34,835 bases of DNA from Cycloclasticus sp. (GCA_002733135.1 NVUJ01000008.1:16314-51148); one strand, 5' to 3'; positions 25,540-33,846 are shown, numbered from the stretch's first letter. The notes: generated from the letters alone by a model not told the origin. Translations and numbers: made by a program.

Positions 25540-26391
25540 ATGAAAGCTAGTGTTTTTTTTATAGTTTATTTCTTAGCGGCATCCATACTCGCCGCATTGA
25601 TTGCTTTCCCTTTGTTTCAATTGGTCGGAACAGATATTTTTAAATTTGAACGTTGGGTTACTCGTTCTGCCTTATTGCTTCTAATTCTCGGCCTAATTCC
25701 TTGTTTAAAATATTTCAACCTCTCATTTAAAACCATCGGCTTTAACGAAGCATTTTTCACCTTCTTAAGAAATCTATCTCGCGGATTCGTATTCGGTTTA
25801 GTCATTTTAGGAGCTGTCGTTATTGCCCTACTCTTTTTAGATATTCGAACACTTAGCAGCCCATTTGATCTCACTGTAAAACTGCTTCTAAAGGCACTGC
25901 TGTCTGGTATCGTTGTTGCATTGCTTGAAGAAACGCTTTTTAGAGGTTTTTTCTTTAAATTAACTGAACGTTGGCATAATGCATTTACAGCTATTTTCGT
26001 TAGTAGTTTTTTCTATGCCATCCTGCACTTTATTAAACCCATAGCTCATATAGACGCGAACAACCTGAGTTTTCTCAGTGGTTTCGAGGTCATCTTCAAT
26101 GCGTTTTCAAGCTTATCTGAGCTGTTCGCCGATGATTTTTTTGCCTTGTATGCTGTCGGAATTTTCCTCGCCTTGGTGCGAATAAAAACTAACTCACTGA
26201 GTACCTGCATTGGTCTCCACGCTAGCTGGGTATTTCTAATTAAGATCACTAAAGAATTAAGTGATGAAAACAATCAATCTACATTTGCTTGGCTCACGGG
26301 TCAATATGACGGTGTGATTGGGATCCTTGCCTGCGGTTGGTTGCTGTTACTCAGTGTTTTAATATCGACCAATAAAACGTCTAAAACATAA
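25540..26391 (+). CDS. CPBP family intramembrane metalloprotease (Abi/CAAX-type)
   Basis: A 283-residue multi-pass membrane protein. The glutamate motif is LLEETLFRGFFF (Glu130, Glu131, Arg135), followed by the second motif FYAILHF (His163) and a third histidine in CIGLHASW (His227), the metal-site pattern of the CPBP/Rce1-like family. About seven hydrophobic helices surround these. Family members are intramembrane proteases, many of unknown substrate. It is divergent from tRNA-Leu and upstream of the feo promoter. No Shine-Dalgarno precedes the ATG; instead an extended -10-like TGATAAAAT (25528-25536) with TTGAGG 18 bases earlier lies so close that the transcript would begin at about the ATG. 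The substrate is unknown. Confidence 0.85.
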   Translation: MKASVFFIVYFLAASILAALIAFPLFQLVGTDIFKFERWVTRSALLLLILGLIPCLKYFNLSFKTIGFNEAFFTFLRNLSRGFVFGLVILGAVVIALLFLDIRTLSSPFDLTVKLLLKALLSGIVVALLEETLFRGFFFKLTERWHNAFTAIFVSSFFYAILHFIKPIAHIDANNLSFLSGFEVIFNAFSSLSELFADDFFALYAVGIFLALVRIKTNSLSTCIGLHASWVFLIKITKELSDENNQSTFAWLTGQYDGVIGILACGWLLLLSVLISTNKTSKT

Positions 26392-26421
26392 AAGCTCAAA
26401 ACGACATTATGTTTAGTATTA

Positions 26422-26449
26422 TTGACTTAGCATATTCTTGGATTATAAT
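26422..26449 (+). promoter_or_regulatory. feoABC promoter
   Basis: TTGACT (26422-26427), a 16-base spacer and a perfect TATAAT (26444-26449) lie 35 bases before feoA. The -10 is inside a Fur-box-like sequence, so repressor binding would block RNA polymerase directly. feoA itself lacks a visible Shine-Dalgarno. Confidence 0.8.
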
Positions 26450-26462
26450 GGGAATCATTATC
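26444..26462 (+). promoter_or_regulatory. Fur box upstream of feoA
   Basis: This 19-mer, TATAATGGGAATCATTATC, matches the Fur consensus GATAATGATAATCATTATC at 16 of 19 positions, and a further ATTATC follows it, extending the pattern. It overlaps the -10 element. Iron-dependent repression of feoABC is inferred from established Fur biology. Confidence 0.85.
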
Positions 26463-26483
26463 ATTATCGTTTAGCTCATTTTA

Positions 26484-26726
26484 ATGCCTGTTCAAAAACA
26501 AGTTTCAACCTTATTAAATAACATTGATAGCCACCAGCAAGCGTTGCTGTGTCGCCAAAAAATCAGTAAATCGCTTGAAAAAAAGTTACTGGCTTTAGGT
26601 TTTTCAAATTTAATACCGCTTCAAGTCATTCAGAAAAGAAAAGGCGGACTCGTTGTTAGCATTGGTAATGCACGTATTGCCCTCAATGAAGCACTAGCAA
26701 AACAAATCCCCGTTACATTACTATGA
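26484..26726 (+). CDS. feoA: Ferrous iron transport protein A
   Basis: An 80-residue SH3-like protein of the FeoA family. The pattern KKLLALGFSNLIPLQVIQK, GGLVVSIGNARIALNEALA and a hydrophobic end (QIPVTLL) is the standard FeoA layout and length. FeoA is a small cytoplasmic partner needed for FeoB-dependent iron uptake. Its stop overlaps the feoB start by four bases (ATGA), so the two are translationally coupled. Its transcript should begin about 28 bases upstream from the Fur-controlled promoter. Confidence 0.9.
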   Translation: MPVQKQVSTLLNNIDSHQQALLCRQKISKSLEKKLLALGFSNLIPLQVIQKRKGGLVVSIGNARIALNEALAKQIPVTLL

Positions 26727-29080
26727 CAAAACAGTGCTGTGGCTCGGGTGAAATCTTAACTCGTTCCAACAAAAAACCCGTTATTGCCGTCATTGGCAAC
26801 CCAAATTGTGGCAAATCGACACTGTTTAATAACTTAACGGGTATTAAACAGAAAACTGGCAACTGGCCCGGCGTTACCGTTGAAAGGCGCGAGGGTTTAG
26901 CCAAATATCAGGAAAATGAACTTATCATCGTCGATCTTCCGGGTATCTATGCGTTAGACACCGACCGAGAAGCCTTAGATGAACAAATTGCAAGGCAATA
27001 TATTTTATCCGGTGAAGCTGATGTTCTGCTAATCGTTGCTGACGCAGCAAATCTTGAGCGTAGCCTCTTTTTAACCACTCAATTACTTGAGACGGGGATT
27101 CCGACCGTCCTCGCCCTAAACATGTTGGATGTCGCCAATTCAAGAGGCATGGAGATTAACGTTGAGGCGCTTTCCTTAGATTTAGGCTGCCCTATTGCCC
27201 CTATTGTGGCTCGTCAAAACATGGGTACCGATGCTTTGCTTGGGTCACTCGTTAACACACTACATACAGCTAACGATAATGTATTTGGACTCAACTACCC
27301 TGAGATTATCATCAATGCGATTGATGAAATTGCAAGCACCCTTAGTGATACTAGCGACACATCTTTTTTGCGCCATTGGCACGCGATACAGTGTTTAGAA
27401 AATTACTTTTCACCATCAACCACTGAGCAAACAAAGAACACTTGCCATCAATTACAAGAAACTATTAAACAGCAAACCGACGAAGATGCAGACACACTGA
27501 TTGCAGCTACTCGTTACGAATTTGCACATGCATTAGCCTCCACGGTTATAAAACAGTCTGAGCGCGACGAAACAACTTGGTCAGACCGTGTCGATAAAGC
27601 TGTGCTTAACGACTACATGGGGCTACCTATTTTCTTCTTTGCTATTTATCTAATGTTTAGCATCACCATTAATTTTGGTGGCGCGCTCATTGATTTTTTT
27701 GATATCACAGCAGGCGCTTTATTCGTCGATGGTTTAAAAATCCAACTAGAGAATTTAGGCTTCCCCAATTGGTTTCAAGTGCTTCTGGCTGATGGCCTAG
27801 GTGGTGGCGTTCAAGTAGTGGCTACGTTCATCCCCATTATAGCCACCTTATACTTTTGCTTATCGATTCTCGAAGATTCAGGCTATATGGCCCGCGCAGC
27901 TTTTGTTATGGACCGCTTTATGCGCAAGCTCGGTCTGCCCGGCAAGGCATTTGTACCTCTTATTGTTGGCTTCGGTTGTAACGTGCCATCCATCATGGCG
28001 ACCCGCACCCTTGAAAAACAGCGCGATCGCATCATGACCGTGATGATGGCACCGTTTATGTCGTGTGGTGCACGTTTATCTGTCTACGCATTGTTTGCAG
28101 CCGCATTTTTTCCACAGTCGGGTCAAAATATTGTTTTTTTACTCTACATTCTCGGCATCGGCGCCGCCATATTCACCGCATTACTCCTCAAATCTAGTGT
28201 CCTTGAAGGCGAATCTGATGGTTTTCTTATTGAACTACCCCCTTATCACCGCCCTGCTTTCAAGAGTTTGTTTATACATACTTGGGAACGACTTAAAGGT
28301 TTTATTTTAGAAGCCGGTAAATTTATCGTGTTAATGGTTATGGTCATCAATATTCTTAATTCAGTGGGTACTGATGGTAGCTTTGGTAATGAAAATAGCT
28401 CTAAATCTATCTTAAGCGAAGTCAGTAAGACATTTACCCCTGCTTTTGAGCCCATGGGTATCAAAGAAGAAAACTGGCCTGCTATCGTGGGTATATTTAG
28501 CGGCTTACTGGCCAAAGAAGTTGTGGTAGGTACGTTAGACGCCGTTTATTCCAACTTAGAAGGCCACCCAAGCGAAGACCCCGAGACTTTTAGCATCACG
28601 GCTAAGTTTTCTGAAGCTTTAACAATAACCAAGGCCAACCTTATCGACGCCGCTCAAAATATGGGTGACCCATTGGGTTTACGCACCTTAGACACTGCTG
28701 ACAACCTCGATGACGCCGCATCAGAACAAGAAGTCAGCTACGCTTTATTTGGTACTTTAGTACAATACTTCGACGGTAAAATAGGCGCCTTTAGTTACTT
28801 GCTATTTATTCTGTTATACGTTCCATGCGTAGCCGCTATTGCTGCCGTACAACGTGAAACGGGTACACGTTGGGCGTTGTTTTCCATCTTCTGGAGTTTG
28901 TATTTAGCGTACAGCATGGCTACATCATTTTATCAATTGGCCACGTTTTCTACCCACCCAACGCAGTCAGTAATTTGGGTTGCTATATTCACCGTAGGCT
29001 TTATCGGAATTTGGGTAACGTTACGCCAAATGGGACGAAAATTGCTCGCCATAGACCCTGCTATCGCTCCCAGCACATGA
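26723..29080 (+). CDS. feoB: Ferrous iron transporter B
   Basis: A 785-residue inner-membrane Fe(II) transporter. The N-terminal G domain has G1 GNPNCGKST (25-33), G2 around Thr52 (GNWPGVTVERREG), G3 DLPG (71-74) and G4 NMLD (133-136). The membrane domain carries the two gate motifs, with conserved cysteines in VGFGCNVPSIMATR and APFMSCGARLSVYA, and LSILEDSGYMARAAFVMDR. The N-terminus has an extra pair of cysteines (MTKQCCGSGE) before the G domain. A hydrophilic loop near 625-675 precedes the last helices. It moves ferrous iron into the cytoplasm. It overlaps feoA and feoC by four bases each. Confidence 0.96.
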   Translation: MTKQCCGSGEILTRSNKKPVIAVIGNPNCGKSTLFNNLTGIKQKTGNWPGVTVERREGLAKYQENELIIVDLPGIYALDTDREALDEQIARQYILSGEADVLLIVADAANLERSLFLTTQLLETGIPTVLALNMLDVANSRGMEINVEALSLDLGCPIAPIVARQNMGTDALLGSLVNTLHTANDNVFGLNYPEIIINAIDEIASTLSDTSDTSFLRHWHAIQCLENYFSPSTTEQTKNTCHQLQETIKQQTDEDADTLIAATRYEFAHALASTVIKQSERDETTWSDRVDKAVLNDYMGLPIFFFAIYLMFSITINFGGALIDFFDITAGALFVDGLKIQLENLGFPNWFQVLLADGLGGGVQVVATFIPIIATLYFCLSILEDSGYMARAAFVMDRFMRKLGLPGKAFVPLIVGFGCNVPSIMATRTLEKQRDRIMTVMMAPFMSCGARLSVYALFAAAFFPQSGQNIVFLLYILGIGAAIFTALLLKSSVLEGESDGFLIELPPYHRPAFKSLFIHTWERLKGFILEAGKFIVLMVMVINILNSVGTDGSFGNENSSKSILSEVSKTFTPAFEPMGIKEENWPAIVGIFSGLLAKEVVVGTLDAVYSNLEGHPSEDPETFSITAKFSEALTITKANLIDAAQNMGDPLGLRTLDTADNLDDAASEQEVSYALFGTLVQYFDGKIGAFSYLLFILLYVPCVAAIAAVQRETGTRWALFSIFWSLYLAYSMATSFYQLATFSTHPTQSVIWVAIFTVGFIGIWVTLRQMGRKLLAIDPAIAPST

Positions 29081-29310
29081 TTTTATTAGACGTACGTGAT
29101 TATCTAAAAGCAGCGGGTAGCGCGCCCGTTCGTGACCTCGCGCTACACTTTAAAATGTCAGAAGCTGATGCAAAATCAATGATTGAACACTGGGTTAAAA
29201 AGGGTTTTGCCAAAAAGATGCCCGCTGGCTCACTTTGCCAAGGTGGTTGTCGCAGTTGCGACCCCGATACCATTGATATCTACGAATGGAATCAAACGGG
29301 CAATCAATAA
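29077..29310 (+). CDS. feoC: Ferrous iron transport protein C (FeoC-like)
   Basis: A 77-residue winged-helix protein beginning MILLDVRDYLKAAGSAPVRDLALHF. The C-terminal wing holds a cysteine cluster, LCQGGCRSCDPDTIDIYEW, with three cysteines, where enteric FeoC has four and can hold an Fe-S cluster. The ATG at 29077 overlaps the feoB stop by four bases, so it is the third coupled cistron. The same frame stays open further upstream inside feoB, but that part has no FeoC similarity. FeoC is thought to regulate or protect FeoB. Its last seven bases overlap the convergent gene that follows. Confidence 0.85.
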   Translation: MILLDVRDYLKAAGSAPVRDLALHFKMSEADAKSMIEHWVKKGFAKKMPAGSLCQGGCRSCDPDTIDIYEWNQTGNQ

Positions 29311-29795
29311 CTGTCTTTAAACATCCCTAAAAACAAGTTTAGAGATAACATCACCATTCCTAGCAACAACCCGCTGACTCCAATGTAAGCAAATATTTCA
29401 GTCACCATGTGCGAGTGAGCCGCACTCCGCCCTATTGTTGGCGCAAGGTAGAACATCGAATACCAAGACAATGGGTACAAACCGCCCAAACCTATAAAAA
29501 TTGACGTCCAAGATTTAAGGCCCGCCGACATCGAAGAAAACATCGTGATTATCACCAAACCTAATGAAAATGCAGCTATTCCAGTTGAATGAAAGTGCGC
29601 TCTTTGTGCGTAACGCCAAATTTTCGAATTACTTTTAGCGTCATGCACGTCCGAGTATTTGGCAACATTGTCTGACACATAAGATTTATACGTGTCCTCA
29701 GAAATACCAAACGAAACCCCCATGCCGACACCAAAAAATAGCGCTAACATGACAATTGCCAAACCAATTTTTACTGGTTTAATAACATCGCCCAT
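29304..29795 (-). CDS. Small four-helix membrane protein with histidine pairs, function unknown
   Basis: I do not recognise this 163-residue protein. The ATG at 29795 is chosen because AAGGAAG lies at ideal distance before it; an in-frame TTG at 29813 is less likely. Four hydrophobic helices are visible, near 9-30, 70-88, 97-115 and 130-154 (approximate). Two histidine pairs sit just before helices 2 and 4: RAHFHSTG (His67, His69) and SAAHSHMVTE (His127, His129), with an acidic, soluble loop (about 32-62) after helix 1. The AHxH arrangement recalls metal- or haem-binding membrane proteins, which is only an inference. It overlaps feoC tail to tail by seven bases and lies 82 bases downstream of eutC. 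Confidence 0.7.
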   Translation of the reverse strand: MGDVIKPVKIGLAIVMLALFFGVGMGVSFGISEDTYKSYVSDNVAKYSDVHDAKSNSKIWRYAQRAHFHSTGIAAFSLGLVIITMFSSMSAGLKSWTSIFIGLGGLYPLSWYSMFYLAPTIGRSAAHSHMVTEIFAYIGVSGLLLGMVMLSLNLFLGMFKDSY

Positions 29796-29877
29796 TGCTT
29801 CTTCCTTACTCAATTAATAACGTGATAATGAAGTTTAATCTAGATTGCTTAAGTTGGGCTTAAATACAATAAAAAAA

Positions 29878-30648
29878 TTATTCCTCAATAAAACAATCCA
29901 CCAAAGAGCGTTCATCCTTAAGCTCAACACCCGAAATATGCCGTCGCTTTATTTCACTCAGTAAATAAAACAGCGTATCTGTCGCTTTCTGATAGCCCAA
30001 TCCAGCAGGCCTAATATTAGACACACAGTTTCTATTAGCATCTGTATTGCCAGTTCTGGGATTATACACAAGATACGCACCCAAACTATCTGGAGCACTC
30101 AAACCTGGCCGTTCACCAATCAAAATAAGCGCTATTTGAGCACCTAACAAAGCGCCAATTTCATCTTCAATCGCCACTCGACCATAGCGTGCAATAACAA
30201 CCGGTTGAACCGACCAATTTGCATCTTGTAATTGAGGCATAAGTTTAGACAGCAAATTCACCACATGCGCGTGAACAGCTGTTGCGGATAAACCGTCGCT
30301 AACCACAATCACTAAATCTGATTTTTTTTCAATTCTCTCACACAATAACTGCTTAGAAGATCCATCTAAAAAGCGCCCTAAGTCCGGCCTTTTTAGAAAT
30401 TCCGCTCGGTCTTTAACACAGCTCGAAACCAGTAAAGTCGTATTGTTTATATTACTTAGTTCTTTGGCTAATGCTTGAGTATCAAATTCACAATGCACCG
30501 CGTCACGAGCTTTAGCGTGCGCAAGCTTAAAATCCAGCCAATCGTTTGTCTTTAGACTTCCTCCAGTCCGACCCAAGGCAATACGAGCCGACGTGAACCG
30601 CTTTAAATTAGCCCATGCATCTCTAACTAAACGTTTTTTATTCGTCAT
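29878..30648 (-). CDS. eutC: Ethanolamine ammonia-lyase small subunit
   Basis: A 256-residue EutC homologue. The signature SARIALGRTGGSLKT, then LAHAKARDAV, near residues 20-50 is strongly conserved in the family, as are VSDGLSATAVHAH, IGERPGLSAPDSLGAYL and NCVSNIRPAGLGY. With EutB it forms the adenosylcobalamin-dependent enzyme that splits ethanolamine into acetaldehyde and ammonia. It starts 7 bases after the eutB stop codon, so they form an operon. The N-terminal extension seen in enteric EutC is short here. No microcompartment shell, EutA reactivase or aldehyde dehydrogenase genes are in the window. Confidence 0.95.
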   Translation of the reverse strand: MTNKKRLVRDAWANLKRFTSARIALGRTGGSLKTNDWLDFKLAHAKARDAVHCEFDTQALAKELSNINNTTLLVSSCVKDRAEFLKRPDLGRFLDGSSKQLLCERIEKKSDLVIVVSDGLSATAVHAHVVNLLSKLMPQLQDANWSVQPVVIARYGRVAIEDEIGALLGAQIALILIGERPGLSAPDSLGAYLVYNPRTGNTDANRNCVSNIRPAGLGYQKATDTLFYLLSEIKRRHISGVELKDERSLVDCFIEE

Positions 30649-30655
30649 CGTAAGG

Positions 30656-32032
30656 TTAATTCGCCGCCAATAGTGGGTGACCTTCGCTTACTGGTAACAG
30701 TAAATTATTTTCGTCGGTAATATTCATACGCTGCAACCACGCTTCAAACTCAGGCGCTGGTTTTTTATTCAAGACTTGCCTTAAATAGTTTGCATCATGA
30801 AATGACGTCGATTGGTAATTCAGCATAATGTCATCCGCGCCAGGCACTCCCATAAAAAAGTTACAGTCGGCAACACCCAACAATGTCATCAAATTGTCCA
30901 TATCATCCTGATCCGCCTCAGCATGATTGGTGTAACAAACATCGCAGCCCATCGGCAACCCCAAAAGTTTGCCACAAAAGTGGTCTTCTAATCCCGCACG
31001 GATAATTTGTTTACCATCGTATAAATATTCAGGGCCAATAAAGCCAACCACACTATTAACGAGTAAGGGGTTAAACTTTCTTGCCACACCGTAGGCTCGC
31101 GCTTCAAGTGTTTGTTGATCAATGCCATGGTTCGCTTGTGCTGATAAGCAAGACCCTTGGCCTGTTTCAAAATACATCACATTATTGCCAACAGTGCCTC
31201 TATTGAGTGACAAAGCCGCTTGGTTTGCCTCTTCAAGAAGAGCTAAATCAATGCCAAAACTCTTATTGGCAGCTTCTGTTCCAGCGATAGATTGAAAAAC
31301 GATATCGACGGGCGCACCTTGGTTCATCGCCTCTAACTGTGTCGTCACGTGCGCCAAGACACACGATTGAGTTGGTATTTCAAAGCGTTCAATGAGTTCA
31401 TCAATGCTTGATAAGAGCCGTTTAACACCCTCCACCTTATCTGTAGCGGGGTTAATGCCTATAACCGCATCACCACAGCCATACATCAAACCATCCAAAA
31501 TCGAAGCGCCTATACCCTTAGCATCATCCGTCGGATGATTGGGTTGTAACCTAGTTGCTAACCGACCTTTTAGTCCCAAGGTATTTCGGAACCTAGTAAT
31601 CACTTCACATTTACTTGCAACTAAAATAAGGTCTTGGTTGCGCATTAATTTACTGACAGCTGCCACCATTTCTGGCAACAGCCCTTGCGCAATGTCGGCT
31701 AATTCGATAGAGCCCATGTCATAGCTCAACAAGTGGTTTCTAAAATCACCCACGGTATCATTTGCAATTCTTTGGAATGCTTTCGTGTCTTGCTCTTCAA
31801 GTAAGAGCCGTGTGACACAATCAGATTCAGGGGCAATTAACGGTTCTTCAATAAATTGCTTTAGTGGGATGTTTGCCAGCAGCATCTGCGCCGCAACGCG
31901 TTGCTCATCAGTGTTAGCCGACAAACCCGCCAAGCCATCACCACTTTTAACTGAAGACGCTTTAGCTAGTACATCAGCTAAATCTATAAACTGATAAGAA
32001 CGTTCACCAATAGAATACGCATATGTTGACAT
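30656..32032 (-). CDS. eutB: Ethanolamine ammonia-lyase large subunit
   Basis: A 458-residue EutB homologue of standard length. Substrate- and cofactor-site segments are intact: TRLQPNHPTDD (Arg161), GDAVIGINPATD, CVLAHVTTQ, YFETGQGS (Glu289), FIGPEYLYDGKQIIRAGLEDHF, CYTNHAEADQ and GADDIMLNYQ. The chosen ATG has AAGGTG seven bases upstream; a TTG one codon earlier is less likely. It forms the TIM-barrel catalytic subunit of the B12-dependent lyase with EutC. The 79-base gap upstream is too short for a cobalamin riboswitch and shows no clear promoter. The product acetaldehyde would have to be handled by enzymes encoded elsewhere. Confidence 0.96.
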   Translation of the reverse strand: MSTYAYSIGERSYQFIDLADVLAKASSVKSGDGLAGLSANTDEQRVAAQMLLANIPLKQFIEEPLIAPESDCVTRLLLEEQDTKAFQRIANDTVGDFRNHLLSYDMGSIELADIAQGLLPEMVAAVSKLMRNQDLILVASKCEVITRFRNTLGLKGRLATRLQPNHPTDDAKGIGASILDGLMYGCGDAVIGINPATDKVEGVKRLLSSIDELIERFEIPTQSCVLAHVTTQLEAMNQGAPVDIVFQSIAGTEAANKSFGIDLALLEEANQAALSLNRGTVGNNVMYFETGQGSCLSAQANHGIDQQTLEARAYGVARKFNPLLVNSVVGFIGPEYLYDGKQIIRAGLEDHFCGKLLGLPMGCDVCYTNHAEADQDDMDNLMTLLGVADCNFFMGVPGADDIMLNYQSTSFHDANYLRQVLNKKPAPEFEAWLQRMNITDENNLLLPVSEGHPLLAAN

Positions 32033-32111
32033 CAACTTTCACCTTATTCCGTTTCAACGATACAAACATGAGAAATTAGACGCGAACATAGCGCCAGCTC
32101 GTCAAGATTAA

Positions 32112-33236
32112 CTACAAGTACGAGCCAAAGTTTTGTCTAACTTTACTGACTGGAATTGAAAGACCAAAACCCGTGTTCAGTGCTGAATCTTTGGCTACTT
32201 TAATGGTGTTTACTGCGACAACACGACCATCGTCGGTTATGAGTGGCCCACCACTATTGCCCGGCAGAATTTGCGCATCAGTCGCAATACCTAACGATGA
32301 GATTTGCGTCACCGTCCCTTGTGTGAGCTGGTCACGCAAGCCCAACGGGCTGCCAATTGCATGTACTCGCGTACCTTGGGTTAGTCTTCTATTAGCTAAA
32401 ACTAAGTACGGTGCCTTACAACTATTTACTTTCAAAATGGCTAAATCATCAGACCTTGAAACCTTAACCAGATGCGCCTTAACTTTTGAGTTGTCTTTTA
32501 AAGTAACCTCAAACACCCTTGCTACATTTGAAATAGAGCTAGAAAAATTAAAGTCCGACTGCTGTTTATTAAATTGACGTTCGTCCTTCCTAAACCGCGC
32601 TTCCGTTTCATATAATTGCTCGCTAGCCTGCTGATAATTTCGTTCGTATATGGCGTATTCTCGTTGCGCTAATTGTTGCTCTTTTGCTGACGATAAACCA
32701 TCTACGTACTGCTTATAGTTATCTAATTTTTGCTTATTAACTGCAAGGCGTTCTTTCTCATTAATAATATGTAAACGATTGCGCTCAAAGATAGATGCAT
32801 TTTTTTGTATTTTAGCCTGCGCCTCATCCCATTGACGCCCCTTAGCAGGCCGCACCACATGTTTGTTAGTAATAAGATAACAATCGTCCGTAACAAAAAA
32901 ACCAGACCCCGAACCGAGCTTATTTTTCACTGTAACCACGGCCAAAGTCGCCTGTTGAACTGGGTTTTTAGGGTGATATTTAGCATTTAATAATTCAACA
33001 AAATTATTAGCGACAGGGCCAGATGCAGAACGTTTACGCGATTTAACAACCGTTGAATTAGATCCTTTTTTAGGTGCGTCGGTAAACTGCCAGCGCCCAT
33101 TTTTATCTTTATGCTTATAAATTTCAGCCAAAGCTATGCTTTGAAATACAATCAAACATGCAAGAATAATAACTGTTATTAAAATGGATTTATTGACGAC
33201 TTTAGCGTGTCTAAACATAGATAGAATTTCCGACAT
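32112..33236 (-). CDS. Trypsin-like serine protease with N-terminal DUF4124-like domain and coiled-coil insertion
   Basis: A 374-residue exported protein. A signal or anchor helix (18-37) is followed by a DUF4124-like segment (EIYKHKDKNGRWQFTDAPKK, 38-57). The protease part has a complete triad: His126 (LITNKHVV), Asp264 (RSDDLAILKV) and Ser328 (LPGNSGGPL). Between His126 and the next beta strands lies an approximately 100-residue charged helix (about 134-232), rich in Lys, Glu, Gln and Arg with heptad-like spacing, apparently a coiled coil; ordinary S1C/DegP proteases lack this. There is no PDZ domain. A start at Met7 (33218) is equally possible. It is probably periplasmic. Substrate and partner are unknown. 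Confidence 0.8.
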   Translation of the reverse strand: MSEILSMFRHAKVVNKSILITVIILACLIVFQSIALAEIYKHKDKNGRWQFTDAPKKGSNSTVVKSRKRSASGPVANNFVELLNAKYHPKNPVQQATLAVVTVKNKLGSGSGFFVTDDCYLITNKHVVRPAKGRQWDEAQAKIQKNASIFERNRLHIINEKERLAVNKQKLDNYKQYVDGLSSAKEQQLAQREYAIYERNYQQASEQLYETEARFRKDERQFNKQQSDFNFSSSISNVARVFEVTLKDNSKVKAHLVKVSRSDDLAILKVNSCKAPYLVLANRRLTQGTRVHAIGSPLGLRDQLTQGTVTQISSLGIATDAQILPGNSGGPLITDDGRVVAVNTIKVAKDSALNTGFGLSIPVSKVRQNFGSYL

Positions 33237-33270
33237 ATAAACAGTGTGTCACCCTAATACTTTAGCAGTT

Positions 33271-33289
33271 AAAACCAATTCCGCATTGG
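33271..33289 (-). terminator. Weak hairpin after the anchor-protein gene
   Basis: On the minus strand, CCAAT, a five-base loop and ATTGG are followed by TTTT, in the 63-base gap before the protease gene. The stem is short, so attenuation rather than full termination is likely. Its order relative to the genes fits the end of the HupE/anchor unit. Confidence 0.3.
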
Positions 33290-33299
33290 CTGCTCAACT

Positions 33300-33842
33300 T
33301 TACCTTAAACCAATTATTTGATATTCACCCTTAGTTTCTAAAAATACCGTTATTGGAGTTTGGCTTTCGTTTTTCCAATACCAGCCATGTGAGCCCGTGA
33401 ATGGAACCTTTTTCGAACCGCTATCACTCACCGCAGAGGTTTCTTTATAACTTTTAAAATACCCCGTCGTATCACCTTGGGGTTCGCCATGAAAATCAAA
33501 AAACAACACACCGCCATCTGTCCTCCATGAATAGTCCAGAACCACGCTTTTTTCTAAGAACAACTTGTATTCCAATCCGCTATGAGCAGGCACAACAATC
33601 TTAACGGTATCCTCCCGCAACGACACAACATCAGAGCAAGCGCCTGCCTTAGCCTTAGTTGGCGCCTCTAGGGGCTCAGACAAGACCGTCAACCCCATAG
33701 CCGCACCTAAGCCTGTGGGGGCAACCCCATATTCAGCTGGCAATATGGCCGTTACTAAAATAATAACGGCCAGTGCTGTAGCCGCAATAACGGCTTTAAC
33801 CAAAGATTTAACCGATTGAATGGGGTGTTCTATTTTATTCAT
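33300..33842 (-). CDS. Transmembrane anchor protein adjacent to HupE
   Basis: A 180-residue protein with one N-terminal transmembrane helix (about 17-35; VIAATALAVIILVTAILP) followed directly by the motif PAEYGVAPTGLGAAMGLT and a mainly beta periplasmic domain. The segment resembles proteins I know as 'transmembrane anchor protein' (PAEYGxDPTGxGxxLGLT), usually next to HupE/UreJ genes as here. I choose the ATG at 33842, four bases after the hupE-like stop; the frame remains open further upstream but would overlap that gene. The domain end (DGGVLFFDFHGEPQG, HGWYWKNESQTPITV) suggests a beta-sandwich. Its role is unknown; partnership with the HupE-like protein is inferred. Confidence 0.75.
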   Translation of the reverse strand: MNKIEHPIQSVKSLVKAVIAATALAVIILVTAILPAEYGVAPTGLGAAMGLTVLSEPLEAPTKAKAGACSDVVSLREDTVKIVVPAHSGLEYKLFLEKSVVLDYSWRTDGGVLFFDFHGEPQGDTTGYFKSYKETSAVSDSGSKKVPFTGSHGWYWKNESQTPITVFLETKGEYQIIGLR

Positions 33843-33846
33843 AACA

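Noticed and set aside
28870-29076. Upstream extension of the feoC frame within feoB
   Set aside because: The extension has no FeoC similarity, and the ATG at 29077 with the ATGA overlap explains the gene.
32033-32111. Cobalamin riboswitch ahead of eutB
   Set aside because: The gap is only 79 bases and no B12-box-like sequence is seen.
32173-32577. A 134-codon open frame opposite the serine protease
   Set aside because: It mirrors the conserved catalytic part of the protease; no independent support.
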